Shown in pieces: positions 13,394 through 13,420 of a stretch of DNA of 13,420 nt; position 1 is the stretch's first letter; every line of letters begins with the position of its first letter. Location of the stretch: NCBI GenBank assembly GCA_944349915.1, contig CALVNU010000014.1, positions 1 through 13,420 of the forward strand. Reading direction: 5' to 3'. Source of the DNA: an uncultured Clostridia bacterium. GTDB lineage: Bacteria > Bacillota > Clostridia > Christensenellales > UBA1242. Position numbers and translations under genes: made by a program. The notes below the pieces were generated by a model. The model was given only the letters and a program-made list of their open reading frames with translations. It was not told the DNA's origin and did not search any database.

Positions 13394-13420
13394 AAGGAGT
13401 ATCGCCGGAAACCTGCCGAG
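13350..13420. other. GC-rich segment of unknown origin replacing the uvrC 3' end
   Basis: From about 13350 to the window end the sequence no longer encodes UvrC. I count 37 G or C in 13351-13420 (53%), against 20 of 60 (33%) in uvrC at 13201-13260. CTCCGAGAGGTTT (13365-13377) and AAACCTGCCGAG (13409-13420) form an imperfect inverted repeat around a CTCC/GGAG pair, so the stretch could fold as RNA or be the end of a mobile element. I do not recognise it; an assembly chimera at a contig end is equally possible. Confidence 0.5.

Overview
The window looks like chromosomal DNA of a low-GC bacterium of the Bacillota (Firmicutes, probably an uncultured Clostridia-like or related lineage). Supporting signs are the AT-rich composition, strong AGGAGG-type ribosome binding sites, sigma-A-type promoters with 16-18 bp spacers, a CCA-encoding initiator tRNA gene, a B. 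subtilis-like GyrA C-terminal domain and a B. subtilis-like HelD. The lineage call is inference from protein style only. Every gene that ends naturally here ends in TAA.

Left part (1-1604): two overlapping + strand genes of unknown function (1-234 and 221-919) converge on a minus-strand gene for a small two-helix membrane protein (932-1393) across a shared bidirectional terminator. None has a recognisable housekeeping role. The block stops at the 3' end of tRNA-fMet (1605-1681, minus), next to a pair of direct repeats. That is where a tRNA-targeting integrated element would end, so this may be one end of a mobile island; no integrase is in view.

Middle (1682-3350): an eight-helix membrane protein of unknown function and a GtrA-family membrane protein lie on the minus strand. 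The latter is divergent from gyrB across a promoter-rich gap.

Right part (3351-13420), all on the + strand: gyrB, gyrA, a HelD-type RNA polymerase-recycling helicase, hisS, and uvrC. gyrB and gyrA encode both subunits of DNA gyrase. helD follows gyrA by 56 bp, so supercoil control and clearing of stalled RNA polymerase are probably co-expressed. The 423 bp gap between helD and hisS holds two copies of a 20 bp repeat, each containing a perfect DnaA box, and is a candidate DnaA-controlled site or replication origin. A hairpin terminator partly duplicated as a 30 bp tandem repeat separates hisS from uvrC. uvrC has no Shine-Dalgarno sequence and appears to be leaderless. It loses UvrC homology abruptly near 13350, where GC content jumps, so the last ~70 bases are probably an insertion, a rearrangement or an assembly chimera.

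The strongest unusual signals are the DnaA-box repeats, two apparently leaderless genes with matching promoter geometry, the broken uvrC end, the duplicated terminator arm, and the possible island boundary at tRNA-fMet. No clearly novel multi-gene system was found.
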